NCBI GenBank assembly: GCA_025594325.1
Contig: JANHCV010000004.1
Location: 1,736,001-1,800,000 of the forward strand
From: Blastocladiella emersonii ATCC 22665
Lineage: Eukaryota; Blastocladiomycota; Blastocladiomycetes; Blastocladiales; Blastocladiaceae
Length of the DNA stretch: 64,000 bases
Reading direction: 5' to 3'
Shown piece by piece: positions 1-10,431 of this stretch. Positions within the stretch are counted from its first letter, which is position 1; each line of letters begins with the position of its first letter. The position numbers were made by a program, and so were the translations under genes. A model generated the notes under the pieces. It was not told where the DNA came from, searched no databases, and saw only the letters and a program-made list of their open reading frames with translations.

Positions 1-1060
1 CGAGCGCGCTTGGGGTCATGCCGCGACGGATCCGGGGGTACGCGATTGGGTACTCGGGGCTGGCGATGTAGCTGAGTTTCTCCTCCGTCGTCAGCTTAGA
101 AAACGGCGCGCACCCGTACAGAAGCTGGTACAGGATGCACCCGATCGACCACACGTCGGCCTTGGTGGTGAGCGGCGTGGCCGTCTTGGGCGCGTCCACG
201 GGCGTTTCGTCTGCTGTTGATGAGGACGAAGCCGACGCGATAACCATGTTGTCCCGTTGCGTGTGCGCGTTGACAAGAATAGCCTCGGGCGACATGTAGT
301 CCACGGCGCCAGCTTGCGAGTTGAGGTTGGCCGTGGCCATGTTGCTGGCCGCGGTCCTCATGATCCCAAGGTCGATGAGCTTCAGCTCGGACTTGACGAC
401 GACAAAGCTGGCGGGCTTGAGGCTGCCGTGGATGATCTCGTGTCGGTGCAGTTCGTTCACAATCTCTACCATGCTACGCCAGTAGTAGCGAATGAAGTCG
501 AGGTCAATGGGCCTCTCGGCGCGGAGCTCCATCAGCTTGGCCATGTCCATCTCGCCCAGCTCCATGACCAGGTACAACCGCCGTGACTCGAGGTGGACCT
601 CGTGCGTAACGCTGTCCCTGCTGTCCGCGTTGAGCCGGATACGCTTACTACACGCGTAACGTGGCATAGGCGCGTGAATGAGCAATTGAGGCTGAGTTTA
701 TCCAGCGTGATGTGCGCAATCAAGCGGTAAACGTACATGGCGATGGGCTTCGTCCCCTCTGGGAACGCCTGGAACACGAGCGACCTCCTGCCCTCGCCCT
801 GGCGCTCGCCCATCCCGACCATGTCGCCGTACTTGTACTTGTACTTGCGACCGCGGATCCACACCACGTACCGCTTCTTCTCAGGCGACATCTCCGTCGT
901 CACCCGCGCGGGCAGGTTGAGCTTGCGGATCGGGATCGCGGCCCTTGGGGCAGTGGCTGGCAGGTCGTCGTCGGCGACGGTCTCCGACGTTCCGTGTGCG
1001 CTGCTCTCGGAGGTGGTCCGTGCACGTTTCGCCGCGCGATGAGCGCCGGACGCGGTGTCA
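1..1060 (-). CDS. Mps1/TTK-like protein kinase, predicted catalytically impaired (partial, 3' end off window)
   Basis: Kinase-domain exons read on the minus strand. One exon is 1-647 and the next starts at 737, separated by an 89-nt GTACGT...TAG intron (648-736). Splicing it restores a normal VAIK-type motif (PIAIKRIRL). The domain order matches the spindle-checkpoint kinase Mps1/TTK: ATP loop, AIK lysine, YLVMELG hinge, LKLIDLGIM (DFG region) and MSPEAI. The catalytic-loop motif, HSDLKPAN in TTK, reads HGSLKPAS here, so the proton-accepting Asp and the following Asn are both Ser. A Ser/Asp/Thr-rich insert follows the activation segment. The upstream end is uncertain: an Arg/Ser-rich N-terminal frame continues to about 1060, and its start codon is not resolved. 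Family call is fairly sure; loss of activity is inferred from the residues. Confidence 0.75.
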
Positions 1061-1390
1061 GGCGTGGAGGCCGGGTCGGTGGCCGGCGTGCTTTCGCTGC
1101 CTCCGCAGCGATTTTAAGAGGGATTTCGCGTCGGCAAGTTGGACATGATGACGCGGATTTTGCCGGATTGTAGATCATCTATTGGACGGGACGAGAGGTC
1201 GTGCGCGCTGCTTGCGTGCATGCGGGCTGGACGCGGACGACCATGGCCGTGTGCTCAGCCGCAAACGTGACCGGCGTGCCGATGACCAACGCGCGAGCCC
1301 ATCCCATCCTCACCTCGTCTCACGCTGAGGTTCTTGAGTCAATGATGATGGACTACCTTTATATATACAATTCAATCCCACCCGCCACCC

Positions 1391-2509
1391 TTAATCCGCG
1401 TTCGGCGGCGCCGTAATCCAAATAGACCGCGGGGTGCTTGGCCGCGTGTCGACGTACGGGCTGTGCGGGTCGAGTCGCGCCGTCGACGTCGTGTGGAGCG
1501 CGGAGATGGACCCGGTCGACTTAGTCGGGGACAGGTGCGCGGTACTGGCGAGCTGCGATGTCGAGCCCGTCCCGCCGTCGTGGCTCGCGCCGCCGTGGCT
1601 CCGATGCCCGCCACCGCCGCTGTGCGTGTTGCTGACGCGCGAGTGCATGAGGTCCGCGAGCCCGGCGAGGAAGCTATAGGGGTTGGCGTCAGCCTAATTG
1701 GACTGTCATCGGGGCGAGGGACACGTACCCGCAGAAGCAGCGAAGCCGAAACGCTTCCGCAAAGTAGGCGGACGACCACTGCGGATCCCACGTCGACGAG
1801 GACAGCTGCGCGATGTTGACGCCGATGACGAGGGCGCTTTCGGCGACGAGAAGCAGCGTGACGTGGCGCAGAAGCTTGGAGAAGCCCTCGCGGAACGTCG
1901 GCATGCCAGCCTTGGGCTTGGTGATGGTATGGAGGTGCAGGATGAAGGCGGCGGCGATAATCCCGTTGACGAACGCGTCGACGACCGAGTAGCTCGAGTA
2001 CGCGAAAGTGACGAGCTCCGAGATGTGAACGATCGACTCGCCGGCGTCGCGCAGGAACGACGCCACGATGCAGATGATGTTGACCGCGGATGAGAGGATG
2101 ATGGCTATACTGACGACAGTCTTGAGGACCGCTACCGTGCGCGGCATGTCCTTGGAGATCAGCGACTGAAGCCTAAACGCGGCTCGAGGTCAGCTGAGGA
2201 GATAGTGCGACCGTGGCCATGCACATGCGCGTACCTCTTGAAGTTGAGCAGCGTGAATCCACACTGGCAGAACCAGCCGAGCGCCTGCTGGATGACCTCG
2301 AGCGACGTGGTCTGCGGGCCGTACTCGAAGTTCATGACACAGACGCCAAGCGTGATCTCGATGAGCCGCGCGCACGCGATGGCCAGCAGCGACAGGTAGA
2401 AGCGCGAGAGCCGACTTCGGTACAACAGCGCGCTGTTGTAGCTGGTCAGGCCATGGATCATGACATTGAGGCCGAAGATGAAGGATTCGGGCGAGAAGTA
2501 GAAGGTCAT
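1391..2509 (-). CDS. Seven-transmembrane protein of unknown family
   Basis: Three exons (2235-2509, 1729-2172, 1391-1673) join in frame to 333 residues. The first acceptor is TTTAG and the second is CTATAG with a GCTGAC branch site just upstream. Six clear hydrophobic helices, and probably a seventh, are followed by a cytoplasmic-type Ser/Thr/Gly/His-rich tail that ends ITAPPNAD. No E/DRY or NPxxY motif is visible, so it is not obviously related to the two receptor-like proteins at 52.9-57.5 kb. An ATG opens the first exon, but a CATAG immediately upstream could be an acceptor, so a short 5' exon is possible. It could be a fungal microbial-type 7TM receptor or a transporter; no function is assigned. 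Confidence 0.65.
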
Positions 2510-2880
2510 CTATGGCGACGAGGGCCGGCAGTCGCGTCAGAGCCGTGGCCGAGTGCGGGGCTGCGGCGCGACCGCGCGACGGGTTCCATGGGCGTTGCGT
2601 ACATCTGCTTCTGTCATCGTTCCATAGGTTTCATGCTGCAGGGTGGGGAGCAGGTGGAGAGGCCCAGAGGACGGAGACCAAGCCCTCCACGACCGAGCCG
2701 GGAGGCGAAGCGAAGCGTGCGATCACGACGCGTCGTCGCGAGCGTCTCCCTCTTCGGCCGACAGTCTCCCAGCGCCGATCCGCAGTTGAACAATGTACAC
2801 GGACTCTTGCATTCACCAACCGACTATAGGTACACCAGGAATCACACGAGCAGCAGCAGCGCGGCGGTGAGAGTGCGCGC
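2510..2880. other. Intergenic, nothing recognised
   Basis: Short random open frames only. It lies between the 5' end of the 7TM gene and the 3' end of the C2-domain gene, so it probably holds the 7TM promoter. Confidence 0.4.
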
Positions 2881-3438
2881 TCAGACGAGCTTGGCCAGCG
2901 GGTACACGACGAGGTGGATCTCGCCAGCGGCGCCCTTCTTGCCCGTGAGCGTGAGCCACATGTCGGCGTTGCCGTTGCGGATGAGCTTGTCGGCCGAGAG
3001 CGTGACCTCGCCGATCAGGTCGTCGCGGCTGAGCTTGTCGTCGTCGTAGACCTCGACGCGGATCTCGGTGGCGCCCGCGGCGGCCAGGTCGAGGTTGAAG
3101 GTCTCGTTGAAGGTGGCGTCGGCGCCGGCACCCTTCTGCGTCGCGGTGCGCACCTCCTTGCCGCCCCACTTGAGGATCACGTACGGGTCGTTCTTGCCGC
3201 CGAACAGGTGGTCCGACTTCTTGAGGTTGCGCACGGCCGCTACATGGCAGGTGTGCGGTCAGGACACGGTCCGAAGCAGTCGCGTCGTGCCGCCGGCCGT
3301 ACCAACGGTGACCTCGGCCGACTCGAGGCGGGGAACCGTCTTGGCGCTGGCGTAGGGCGCGACGGCGGGGACGGCGGGCTTGGCCGCGGCGGCAGCGGCG
3401 GGCGCGGGAGCCGACTGGGCGGGCACGGCGGTGGTCAT
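2881..3438 (-). CDS. Small C2-domain protein
   Basis: Two exons, 3303-3438 and 2881-3239, are split by a 63-nt GTACGG...TAG intron and give about 164 residues. An Ala/Pro-rich N-terminal stretch of about 35 residues leads into a single C2 beta-sandwich: VRNLKKSDHLFGGKNDPYV, then VEVYDDDKLSRDDLIGE, then a final strand HLVVYPLAKLV. The Asp residues in NDPYV and YDDDKLSRDD sit where Ca2+-binding loops 1 and 3 lie in PKC/synaptotagmin-type C2 domains, so Ca2+-dependent membrane binding is likely. There is no other domain, signal peptide or transmembrane helix. It resembles the stand-alone C2 proteins of fungi and plants. Confidence 0.85.
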
Positions 3439-3636
3439 CTTGTGTGTGATACGTGGCAAAGAGCGAGGTTGCTGCTGGGGAGAGAGAGGAAGCGAAAGCG
3501 CGCGGTCGTGCCACTCAAAGTCGGCCGACGCGTTCGACTTCGACCGGCCTCGCCCGTGATGCCGAAAGGAGCACTCGCTCGCTTCTCTTCCAACCCACAC
3601 CGCCGCGGCAACCTGCGTCGCACCACGCTCGCTGCA

Positions 3637-5750
3637 ATGGATATCCGCGGTAACTGTCGCCCTGAATGAAGCTCCATGCACGCATACGACGCCGCGACTG
3701 ACGGCGGGCCGGCGCCGCGCTGCAGCGCTCTCGTCCGGGGCGACGCTCCTCCAGTGCCACGACGTCCGCATCCTCGTCGACACGTTCCCGTCCAACCATG
3801 CCGCTGCGGCCGCGAGTAAGCCAAGGAAGCCCAGCGTCGTTGCCGGCGACCCGGACGTGGACGGCGTCGACCTCGTCCTCGTCTCCGACTTCATGTCCGG
3901 CGCGCGCCTACTCCGGTCGCTCCGCGGCACAGCGCTGTCCCCGCGGGCACAGATTCTCGCCACGCGGCCGACGCTCGACCTCATGCGGTACGTCTGCCGC
4001 CCGACCAAGGTGGATTGAACCCTGACCCGATCGCCACGTCCAGGCGATGCCTCGAAAAGGACCTGCACTCGGCGTCGACGGGCCGCGGGGACGGGATCAG
4101 CATAGCGCCCGACGAGGGCAAGGAGCTGCTCCAGCTCATGGCTCTGTTCGCCGCGCAGTCCAAGATTGTGGGCTTTGACGAGACCATCGTGCGTGCTGGT
4201 CGCTCGTTACGAGAACTGCGCAGCCTTCTGACCCCCGCTGCTCCCGTAGACCATCAACAGCGCGCTCAAGCTGTGCGTGTACAGCTCGGGCTTCACCATC
4301 GGCTCCGTCAACTGGATGTTCCACCTCGGCGACCGCCGCATCGTGTTCGCCGGCCCGTCCAGCTTCGAAGAGACCCGCTTCCCCGAGCACATGGAGATTG
4401 ACGCGCTCGCCTTCGCCGACGCCATGGTCGTGTCATCGGTCTCGATGCGGCCGCTCGATCACTGGCACTCGCAGCTGCAGAATATCGAGAACTTGATCGG
4501 TACGCTCTCCTCGCCGCGATGCCGTCCGTAAGTGGTCCGCTAACACTCCCAACTAGTCGAGCACGCCGCCGAGAAACGCGCCGCGCTATTCCCCGTGTCG
4601 GTAACGAGCCCCGTCTTCTTCGACGTGCTGCACGCTATCTGCCGCACGCTCGAGACCACGGGCCTGCTCCGGACCTCGCTGATCGTGGTCGTGTCGCCCG
4701 TCATGGAGAGCGTGGCCGAGTACGTCAACGTGTCGTCAGAGCACCTCAACGCCGACCTGCGCGCGCGCACCCACGCCGGCCTGCTGCCCATGCTGCCCAA
4801 CGCGCTGGCCGACCCCGTCTACGCCGCCCACTTCATGACGCTGCCGTCGCTCGCCGACCCGCTCTTCTCGCTGCGCGCGCGCGACCAGAACCTGGCCCTG
4901 TTCGTCGTCGCCGGCCACGAGAGCTTCCAGCACGGCGACGCCGTCGAGATCCACCGCATCCTCGCGGGACTCCGCCCGCTCACCGTGTGCGTTACGGATC
5001 CGGACGCGGCCGTGTACTGGACCAAGAAGCGCGAGGCCGAGCACCGCACGGCCGCCGACGACGGCATGACCGTGATCCCGCTCGACCCGCGCCTCAACGC
5101 GATCGGCCTGATGCGCGCCCTCGATATGCTCAAGCCCCGCAAGCTGCTCTCGGTCGGCCAGCTCCCCGACACGTACGCGGACCTGCTCGAGCCCATCCAG
5201 CTGCCGGCGGCCCCGATCCCGCACGCGTGGACGTCGCTCGATCTGCCGCCCGAGCTGGTCCGGGCTGACGTGCGTCCCGAGGTACGTCTTTGAGCTGGTG
5301 CGCGTGACAATGCCCAAGCGAGCTAACCGTCCGTCTCCACGTCCTCTGTAGCTCGAGGCTGCCCTCGCGCTCGAGCCCGCCTTCATCCTGCCGGACGGCA
5401 GCTCGCTGCGGCGCATCACGTGCGTGTGGGACATGCAGGCCAACGAGCTGGCGCCCATCATGTCGCAGGTGGACCACGAGCGCGCGCTCGACCAGGCGCC
5501 AGCCAAGCAGTACATTGGGCTGTTCGAGTTCTCGGCGCTGGTCAAGCTGCTCGAGCAGATGTTTGGCAACAGCATGACGCGCGTCTCGGCGACGGAGGTG
5601 TCGCTGCCGCAGGTCGCGGTCAGCATCGTGCACCTGGCGGACGAGGGCGACGTCGAGATCGTGTTCCGCCACCGCGAGATCCCGCAGGTGACGAACGCGT
5701 TGCAGGAGGCGATGCGCGCCATGTTCCAGCATCAGTTCCAGACGCAGTGA
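3637..5750 (+). CDS. INTS9: Integrator complex subunit 9 (metallo-beta-lactamase/beta-CASP fold)
   Basis: Six exons (3637-3649, 3726-3987, 4044-4188, 4250-4499, 4557-5281, 5352-5750) give 597 residues in a consistent frame. The start MDIRALSSG was chosen because a tiny first exon spliced through GTAACT...GCAG yields the family N-terminus (human MKLYCLSG). Then come the MBL half, an SSGFTIGSVNWMFHLG stretch equivalent to SSGYALGSSNW of INTS9, a beta-CASP segment (VVVSPVMESVAEY), DPRLNAIGLMRALDMLKP and the C-terminal domain. The zinc-binding HxHxDH signature of INTS11/CPSF73 is absent, as expected for the non-catalytic partner. In known Integrators INTS9 pairs with INTS11 in 3'-end cleavage of snRNAs and paused transcripts. 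The last 111 bp of this gene are duplicated in inverted orientation near 10.3-10.4 kb. Confidence 0.85.
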
Positions 5751-6730
5751 TGACGGCGAGGGCAGTGAATAGACACCTGATTGGACGCAGATGACGATGG
5801 TGATGGAGAAGAGAGCCGCGAGGGGCTCTTGATGATGATTGATTGATTGATGAGATCACACAAAACAACAACGACTCTGTGGCCCTCACACGGCCATCGA
5901 AGCACGCCGAACAACTCAGGCCGACGAGTCGCCGGCGAGGCACAGGATCACGTCCTTGTCGCGCTTGATCGTGTCGAGGAACGACGGGTGCTTGAGGTCG
6001 AGGATCTGCTCGAGGTCCTTGGACGTGTGCGACATGACGCCCTTGGCGATCAGGTCGTACGTCTCGACGAGCGTCTCGATCTCGGTCTTGTCGAGCTTGG
6101 GCGTGGCGCTGGCGAGCAGCGAGCGCGCCTCGTTGAGCGAAATGTCCTTGAAGGTGACGGCGCCTTTGCCCTGGCCCGCGTCCTTGCCGAGCGCCTTGCC
6201 GAGCAGCTCGGCCATCTGCTGGCCCGTCAGCGCCTCGGGCCCCGTCAGCGTGAGCACCTGGCCGCGGTACGTCGACTGCATCGGGTGCGCGGCGAGCATC
6301 TGGGCGAGCGCCTTGCCGAGCGTCTGCGCGTCGAGCGGCGCCCACGCGCCCTGCTTGGTCGGCAGCGGCAGCGTGCCGTCGCGCACGAGCTGGCGCGCGT
6401 ACGTGAACAGGTTCTGCGTGTAGAAGTTGGCGCGCACCACCGCCTTGTTCGGGATCTTGGAGTCGAGGAAGGCGCGCTCCAGCGACTGCCACGCCGCCAG
6501 GTGCTCGTGCTTGGACGAGTCGTGCTTGCCGGAGCCGCCCTCGGCCACGTGCGTGCCCGTCCACGACAGCAGCACCGCGTTCTGCACGCCGCACTGCTCG
6601 GCCGCCTGGATCATGTTGATGGCCACCTGGTGCTTGCGCGAGCGCGTCGGCGGGATCAGCGCCAGCGTCGTCACCCCGTCCAGCACCTGTTTGAGGTCGT
6701 CGAGCTTCTCCGGGTGGACTGGAGTGGATC
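5640..6730. repeat. Inverted repeat, left arm (1,091 bp)
   Basis: This segment is the reverse complement of 9341-10431. Coordinates of matching bases sum to 16071, and I saw no mismatch where I compared them. It carries the last 111 bp of INTS9, the intergenic stretch with a short ATTG-type run, and exon 2 of an NmrA-like gene. The inner end falls on a GATC (6727-6730). Confidence 0.9.
5916..6730 (-). pseudogene. NmrA-like gene copy lacking its first exon
   Basis: The minus-strand frame is identical to exon 2 of the intact gene at 9049-10155, including the CCACTCCAG acceptor at its 5' edge. Sequence similarity stops at 6730, inside the intron next to exon 1, so the Rossmann-type N-terminus (about 64 residues) is missing here. 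The longest remaining frame starts at MLDGVTTL. With no promoter and no nucleotide-binding segment it is probably non-functional, though a truncated protein cannot be excluded. It faces INTS9 convergently with a 165-bp gap. Confidence 0.8.
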
Positions 6731-8020
6731 CCCGCCTTGATCGCGCACTCGGAACGGTCGAACGATGGCCGGCTCCGAGGGCCGAGCGTAACGGTCATGA
6801 AGTCGATGGCGCGAGTGGCCGCCGCCCGTCCACATCACGACGACGCGGTCGGCGTCTGCGGCGCCGTAACGGATCCCACGAGGAAAACGGCGAAGCTGCC
6901 CTTGGCCGGCGTCGACGACCACCACAGCACGTTGAGCGCGTCCGTGATCGCCTCGAGGCTGCGGCCCGCGTGTATGAAGCCGAATCCGAACACGAGCGCC
7001 ACGGCCCAGTACTGCCGGCGGAGCGCGGCCACCTTGTCGAGGACTCCGAAGCTGTCCTGCGGCGCGGAGGAGGGCCGTGAAGTCGACCTGCGTGGATACG
7101 ATGTTGTCCGGGGCGTCCGCGCCGGGTTGCTGGTCGTACGTGAGCGCGACGAGGCGCTGCGGCGTGGCTCGCGGAAATCGTCGAGCGGGCAGCGAGGATC
7201 AAGTTGCCGCGCATCGAGCACGCGGGTCGCACGTCCTTATTGGTGCGGTGGAAGACAATCAGCTTGCTCGCGTTGCGCGACGGCGCAAACTCGCGCGCGA
7301 GGATCAGGGCCTCGTGCGCCGCATCGTCGAGGAACGACAGGTACTTGGCGACGAGCTCGCCGATGGCGGCCATGGTCGCGGCCACGAACGACTCGAACGC
7401 GACCGGGTCGTACAGCGTCGAGAGGTTGGCCGAGAGAGCCGGGACGGTCGGCGCCTGCGGGGGCGGCGGCACCGATGCCTCCTGGTCGGCGTACGAGTCG
7501 CGGCGGCCCTTGGCCATGGCGGCGACCACGGCCTCCTGCTCCTCCTCGGCCACGATGTTGTTGATCGAGGTGATGGTCGAGGTCGTGTCGAGCGGGTACT
7601 CTGTCGGACGGGCGAGAGACAAAGTCAGTTATCATGTGGATTGTAGGGAGGCATGCGAGTCGAGAACGTACCCGAACCGGTCACCGAGCTAGCGTCCGAG
7701 TGCTCGGCAACCGAGTCGGAGGCGCCCGTGAACAGCTTGTCGAGGCCGAGGTCAAACGAGGCGAAGCTCGGCAGCGTGACGAGCGACGGCGCGCGCAGGA
7801 CCGCCGAGCCGAGCGACGGGAGCGCTGACAGCACAACGAGGGGCGCCGGAGCGACGACAGGCTGTACAGGGCCTCGGCCGAGTTGTAGTTGGTGACCGTG
7901 GCCTGGATCTCGGCGGCCTGAACATAAGGTACAGCGGGCACGGCGTCGGAACCGGAGTGGTTGATCTCGCCGGCGACGATGAAGATCTGGGAAGTGTCGA
8001 GTGTACTCGCCGTTGGACAG
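6731..8020 (-). pseudogene. Broken minus-strand coding fragments of unknown origin
   Basis: Coding-like stretches occur in several minus-strand frames with no single intron model that joins them. Going downstream along the minus strand there is a piece starting IFIVAGEINHSG (about 7990), then LPSFASFDLGLDKLFTG. A well-formed GTACGT...CGACAG intron at about 7610-7675 leads into EYPLDTTSTITSINNIVAEE, followed by AFESFVAATMAAIGELVAKY, LVALTYDQQPGADAPDN and finally ALVFGFGFIHAGRSLEAITD. The frame switches look like indels. The fragments sit between the two arms of the inverted repeat, beside an acyl-CoA-synthetase relic to which some of them may belong. I do not recognise a single family. Confidence 0.4.
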
Positions 8021-8590
8021 CTAGACGAGGTTCTTGCGGCGGTAAATCAGCGACAGCAAGCCGTCCGGGTTGATGCGGCCGACGTCGCCCGTCTTGAACC
8101 ACCCGTCCTCGGTCATGGCCTCGCGCGTCAGCTCGGGCTGCTTGAAGTACCCGCGCATGATCGAGGGCCCGCGCAGGAGCACCTCGCCCGTCGGCGGCTC
8201 GGCCGTCGCCGAGTACCCGGCCTCGGGCACGTCGATCAGCTTGTACTCGACGCACGGCATCGGCGCGCCCACGTTCTTGGTCGCGAACCCGAACTTGGGC
8301 GTCAGGATCGTCGTCAGACCCTCCGACTCGGTGGCGCCGAACCCGGCGATCAGCGGGCACGGAATCGACGAGATGAACAGCCGGGCGTCGGCCGAGAACG
8401 ATTCAAGCGCTTTGTGCGAGCGTCAGCGACGCGAAATACACGTCGTCGGGGTCCACTCGCGCGACGCGGCGGCCCGCTCTCTCAACCGGGCGACGTGCGG
8501 GCGCAGTGCAACGTTGGCGAGGCCGAATACAGCGGCGGTTACCCCGGTGCGTCGACCGAGTCAGGTTGCATAGTCTTTCATCGTGTGACT
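8021..8590 (-). pseudogene. AMP-binding (long-chain acyl-CoA synthetase-like) gene relic
   Basis: Minus-strand pieces match conserved adenylate-forming-enzyme motifs: THRG plus VTAAVFGLANVAL (in a shifted frame), DPDDVYFASLTLAQ (ISYLPLAH region), AGFGATESEGL (GYGLTE region), then MRGYFKQPE and GDVGRINPDGLLSLIYRRKNLV... The adenylation core between SLTLAQ and FGATE is missing (about 100 residues in relatives). There is a frame change before VTAAVF, and the lysine expected after KNLV is a TAG, with the family's LSNGEY following in frame. Deletion plus nonsense plus frameshift make this a pseudogene. No N-terminal half is present. Confidence 0.65.
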
Positions 8591-9048
8591 GTGGTTGGCG
8601 TGTGGAGGGGACGCGCGAGAATGGGCGCCGGCCGATCGACGCGAGCGACGCGTCGTGAAACGCGCGAGACATCACGTGAGGCCCATCGAGACAGTCCAAC
8701 GCGTTCGCGTTCTGAGACCGCCCGGCGACCGGCGCGCCGCCTTCCCCGCGTACTCGCAAGCCCTGCTGCGCTGCAATGCTGAGCGCCCGAGACACCCGTC
8801 GCAACGGGACACGGAAGGCGATGGAACGACCGCCCGCCCGCGCGTCGACGTGAGCAGGCAAGCCGGTGAGGTGCCCGCCCGCCCGCCCGCCTGTCGCTGC
8901 CGGCATCGACGCGGGTATAAAGCTCGGCCGGACCCCCCGCACCTCCCTCTCTCCGCTGTCCTAGGCACTCGCCAAGGTCTCCCTCCGTCACCACTGCGCG
9001 CGCACTCCCACCCACCACCCTCCACCCTCCACCACCCCACCCATCATC
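8591..9048 (+). promoter_or_regulatory. Upstream region of the intact NmrA-like gene
   Basis: No supported coding sequence. A TATAAA-like box (GGTATAAAGC, about 8916) and pyrimidine-rich, CACCAC-rich sequence precede the ATG at 9049. It probably holds the core promoter and 5' leader. Confidence 0.4.
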
Positions 9049-10155
9049 ATGTCGAACACGTCCGGTAAGCCGACCATCTTCGTGTCGTCGTGCGACGGCT
9101 ACTCGGGCACGGCCACGGTCAACAGCCTCCTCGCCCTCGGGCCCGACCGCTACGCCTCGGTCAAGCTCGGCTGCGAGAACAAGGACGAGGCGCACGACTC
9201 GCTCGAGACGGCGGGCGCCAAGAACGTGTCGATCTGCGAGAGTACGTTTTGCCGCTGTGTCTCGCTGCCGTCCTCCTGCTCCTGCCGTCGTCCTCCCGCC
9301 CGCGACCGAGACTGGGACTGATGATGGCTGCCGCCGCGTTGATCCACTCCAGTCCACCCGGAGAAGCTCGACGACCTCAAACAGGTGCTGGACGGGGTGA
9401 CGACGCTGGCGCTGATCCCGCCGACGCGCTCGCGCAAGCACCAGGTGGCCATCAACATGATCCAGGCGGCCGAGCAGTGCGGCGTGCAGAACGCGGTGCT
9501 GCTGTCGTGGACGGGCACGCACGTGGCCGAGGGCGGCTCCGGCAAGCACGACTCGTCCAAGCACGAGCACCTGGCGGCGTGGCAGTCGCTGGAGCGCGCC
9601 TTCCTCGACTCCAAGATCCCGAACAAGGCGGTGGTGCGCGCCAACTTCTACACGCAGAACCTGTTCACGTACGCGCGCCAGCTCGTGCGCGACGGCACGC
9701 TGCCGCTGCCGACCAAGCAGGGCGCGTGGGCGCCGCTCGACGCGCAGACGCTCGGCAAGGCGCTCGCCCAGATGCTCGCCGCGCACCCGATGCAGTCGAC
9801 GTACCGCGGCCAGGTGCTCACGCTGACGGGGCCCGAGGCGCTGACGGGCCAGCAGATGGCCGAGCTGCTCGGCAAGGCGCTCGGCAAGGACGCGGGCCAG
9901 GGCAAAGGCGCCGTCACCTTCAAGGACATTTCGCTCAACGAGGCGCGCTCGCTGCTCGCCAGCGCCACGCCCAAGCTCGACAAGACCGAGATCGAGACGC
10001 TCGTCGAGACGTACGACCTGATCGCCAAGGGCGTCATGTCGCACACGTCCAAGGACCTCGAGCAGATCCTCGACCTCAAGCACCCGTCGTTCCTCGACAC
10101 GATCAAGCGCGACAAGGACGTGATCCTGTGCCTCGCCGGCGACTCGTCGGCCTGA
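9049..10155 (+). CDS. NmrA-like NAD(P)-binding protein
   Basis: Exon 1 (9049-9242) and exon 2 (about 9352-10155) join through a GTACGT...CTCCAG intron to give about 332 residues (VSICEIHPEKLDDL across the junction). The N-terminus TIFVSSCDGYSGTATVNSLL is the beta-alpha-beta dinucleotide fold, with the Gly pattern degenerate relative to GxxGxxG. The body follows the atypical short-chain dehydrogenase/NmrA pattern: TTLALIPPTRSRKHQVAINM, the SW motif NAVLLSWTGTH and VVRANFYTQNL. Such proteins often act as redox sensors or quinone/nitrogen regulators rather than enzymes; no active-site YxxxK is evident. Exon 2 and the 3' flank lie in the right arm of the inverted repeat. Confidence 0.75.
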
Positions 10156-10431
10156 GTTGTTCGGCGTGCTTCGATGGCCGTGTGAGGGCCACAGAGTCGT
10201 TGTTGTTTTGTGTGATCTCATCAATCAATCAATCATCATCAAGAGCCCCTCGCGGCTCTCTTCTCCATCACCATCGTCATCTGCGTCCAATCAGGTGTCT
10301 ATTCACTGCCCTCGCCGTCATCACTGCGTCTGGAACTGATGCTGGAACATGGCGCGCATCGCCTCCTGCAACGCGTTCGTCACCTGCGGGATCTCGCGGT
10401 GGCGGAACACGATCTCGACGTCGCCCTCGTC
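9341..10431. repeat. Inverted repeat, right arm (1,091 bp)
   Basis: Reverse complement of 5640-6730. It begins at GATC (9341) in the NmrA-like intron, runs through exon 2 and the convergent intergenic region, and ends inside what in the left arm is the INTS9 C-terminal exon. Here only the last 111 bp of INTS9 (minus orientation) remain. Confidence 0.9.
10321..10431 (-). pseudogene. INTS9 3' end fragment
   Basis: Carries the final 37 codons of INTS9, stop included (ending HQFQTQ), in inverted orientation, with no upstream continuation after 10431. It is a by-product of the inverted duplication. Confidence 0.85.

Noticed and set aside
640-740. Loss of the VAIK lysine in the Mps1-like kinase (unspliced reading AMYVYRL)
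   Set aside because: The reading runs into an intron. Splicing GTACGT...GTGTAG gives AIKRIRL with the lysine present. Only the catalytic-loop Asp loss stands.
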